Assembly: GCA_018360145.1 (NCBI GenBank)
Contig: SRPY01000001.1
Span: 186,001 to 250,000, forward strand
DNA length: 64,000 nucleotides
DNA from: Claviceps africana
Taxonomy: Eukaryota; Ascomycota; Sordariomycetes; Hypocreales; Clavicipitaceae
Direction: 5' to 3'
The notes under the pieces are model-generated. The model did no database searches, had not been told where the DNA came from, and saw nothing but the letters and a program-made list of their open reading frames with translations. The first letter of the stretch is position 1. Every line of letters begins with the position of its first letter. Shown piece by piece: positions 62,606-64,000 of this stretch. A program made the position numbers and the translations under genes.

Positions 62606-63643
62606 ATGGCGACGACGGCCGCTCATAAAAGGGGCCCTTGGTCCGGCCAAGAGGACCAAATACTCATGGACCTAGTCACGAGACATGGGCCATCCAACTG
62701 GGTTGAAATCTCCAAGGTCGTTGGCACTCGATCCGCCAAGCAATGCCGCGAACGCTATCACCAAAGCCTCAACCCGGCTCTCAACCACTCCCCAATCACC
62801 CTGGAAGAGGGCTACCAAATCTACAGACTCGTCGGCATATTTGGCACGCGCTGGGCCGAGATAGCCCGCCGTATGAATGGACGCAGCGACAACTTCGTCA
62901 AGAATTGGTGGAATGGCTTGTACAATCGACTGAAGCGCAGACTGGCCGCCGGCGAGGCGGGGCTTCCGGAAAACTGGTACACCGAGGAATTTCTATTGGC
63001 TTTTGCCGAGCTCCATGAAACTGCTCGTCGTCAAGCTGCTCATTCGGCCGCTCACCACCACCGAAGGGGTTTTCCAACTAATCGCCCAGATCGTTTTCCA
63101 ACTGCTCTCCCAACTGCTCACCCAACCGGTTTTCTACCTGCTCATGCAGCTTCTCATCTCGCACCATCGACAAGTATGGATTCGACAGTGAACTGGCCTT
63201 CATTGACGCCTCTCTCGCGAACCCCCAGCCTGGACTTTGAGCAGTACAGACCGCGCCTCGAAGCCCCTCTCATGTCACCATCTGTGTCTGATCCTGGCCC
63301 ATTCAGCTTGAGCTCCAACTACACAACGTCTCCGGCCCCTCCTCGCTCACGATCCTTGGATATGGAACGTCCTGAGCTGACTACAATCTACAATTGGCGT
63401 CAAGAAAGCTCAGATAATGACAATACATGGCTTCCAGGAGTCAGGTTTCTGCAAGATCTCGGTCATCACGAATTGGATTCCGACTATCAACTTCCACCAA
63501 TCCGAAACTCATCACAACTTCCCACGGCACCAAACACGCCAATGACGCAGCAGGATTCGCCAATGTCCATGCCAACTCCTGAGCAAGCGGAACCCCCGAA
63601 AACGACGTGCCGCAAAATATCCCTCGAGGATCTGTTGAGCTGA
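62606..63643 (+). CDS. R2R3-type Myb transcription factor, FlbD/Rca-1-like
   Basis: Single exon, 345 residues from the ATG at 62,606; the open frame extends 16 codons upstream without an ATG. Two adjacent Myb repeats fill residues 8-110: repeat 1 with W12, W32 and Y51 (KQCRERYHQSL) and repeat 2 with W83 and W102 (GTRWAEIARRMNGRSDN, VKNWWNGLYNR). The spacing LNPALNHSPIT between repeats and the RSDNxVKNWWN recognition helix match Aspergillus FlbD and Neurospora RCA-1, which act in conidiation and related development. Here several core positions differ from FlbD (for example FVKNWWNGLYNRL for AVKNWWNGGMNRR), so it may be a divergent paralogue. After the DNA-binding region come an A/H/P-rich stretch with imperfect PTxxPT repeats (about 165-195), S/P-rich sequence and a final acidic-hydrophobic RKISLEDLLS. 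Nuclear. Activity unknown. Confidence 0.85.
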   Translation: MATTAAHKRGPWSGQEDQILMDLVTRHGPSNWVEISKVVGTRSAKQCRERYHQSLNPALNHSPITLEEGYQIYRLVGIFGTRWAEIARRMNGRSDNFVKNWWNGLYNRLKRRLAAGEAGLPENWYTEEFLLAFAELHETARRQAAHSAAHHHRRGFPTNRPDRFPTALPTAHPTGFLPAHAASHLAPSTSMDSTVNWPSLTPLSRTPSLDFEQYRPRLEAPLMSPSVSDPGPFSLSSNYTTSPAPPRSRSLDMERPELTTIYNWRQESSDNDNTWLPGVRFLQDLGHHELDSDYQLPPIRNSSQLPTAPNTPMTQQDSPMSMPTPEQAEPPKTTCRKISLEDLLS

Positions 63644-64000
63644 TGCGCATCTGTCAAGCAACAGTTACTTTCCGTGGAAAAGATGGATTTTGTCCCAACT
63701 TTGTCCACCGAATTCCCGACGTGCCTCCATCAAGGACATTCTATCACATGAACGACAGGCGGGATTTCCGCGGCAGGTTGGATCACCAATTGGCTGTTGC
63801 GTATTTTCCTTTTTTTTTTTTTTTTTCGTCTTGCGTCTTGTTTGTCGTCTCTTTTGCCTATGCCGTGTTTTGCTTAAATCCTGTTTCTCCTATACCCTCT
63901 GTTGCGACGGATACCCGACAGATGTAATTCCAGCACGATAAGCTGGGATTTAGAGTAGATCAAGGCTAATAATAATTTCTGGCAACTCGCCTCCCAATAA
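63644..64000. other. 3' region of the Myb gene
   Basis: Normal composition with a T17 run at about 63,811-63,827 and TTTTGC-rich sequence. Short open frames here show no known content. The window ends without another gene start. Confidence 0.6.

Overview
The window looks like nuclear DNA of a filamentous ascomycete, probably in the Hypocreales. The evidence is 50-130 bp introns with GT...AG ends and CTNAC-like branch sites, gene products of ordinary ascomycete type, and long blocks of extreme AT-richness containing dead retroelements whose changes are C-to-T and G-to-A, the mark of repeat-induced point mutation (RIP). Genus is not decidable by eye; Clavicipitaceae-like genomes with AT blocks and gene islands are a good fit (inference).

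Layout. 1-2,673: AT-rich block with a solo LTR and an ATT microsatellite. 2,674-5,650: a small GC-normal island with a FUN14-family gene (+) and an aminopeptidase P gene (-), convergent with 44 bp between the stops. 5,650-43,577: a 38 kb AT block made of nested retroelements. 43,578-48,737: island with SEC23 (+) and ribosomal protein L12 (-), convergent. 48,738-54,602: one LINE inserted between the L12 and O-GlcNAc transferase genes, itself splitting a small inverted-repeat element. 54,758-64,000: island with an O-GlcNAc transferase-like gene (GT41, +) and a FlbD/Rca-1-like Myb regulator (+), separated by 2.4 kb rich in homopolymer, GA and TAGG tracts.

The AT block can be read as a stack of insertions. 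A Ty3/gypsy element lies at 7,482-15,144 (about 295 bp LTRs, target duplication AAACA with one copy mutated to AAATA). To its right an older minus-strand LINE spans 16,516-42,688 and has been opened by four later elements: a solo LTR (17,094-17,564), a TRIM-like pair of 239 bp LTRs (20,799-21,470, duplication ATAAG), a younger plus-strand LINE (22,522-29,212, duplication ATATTAATATTA) and a 12.1 kb gypsy element (29,830-41,910, 199 bp LTRs, duplication TAAGC). The reconstruction predicts where pieces of the old LINE should lie, and its ORF1 zinc-knuckle stretch is within about 4 bp of the predicted offset.

The six protein genes are intact and housekeeping or regulatory in character: mitochondrial outer-membrane protein, proline-specific peptidase, COPII coat, large ribosomal subunit, nucleocytoplasmic O-glycosylation, and transcriptional control. 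They do not form a cluster. No tRNA, rRNA, CRISPR array or secondary-metabolite cluster was seen. Exon boundaries were worked out by hand from splice sites and family conservation.
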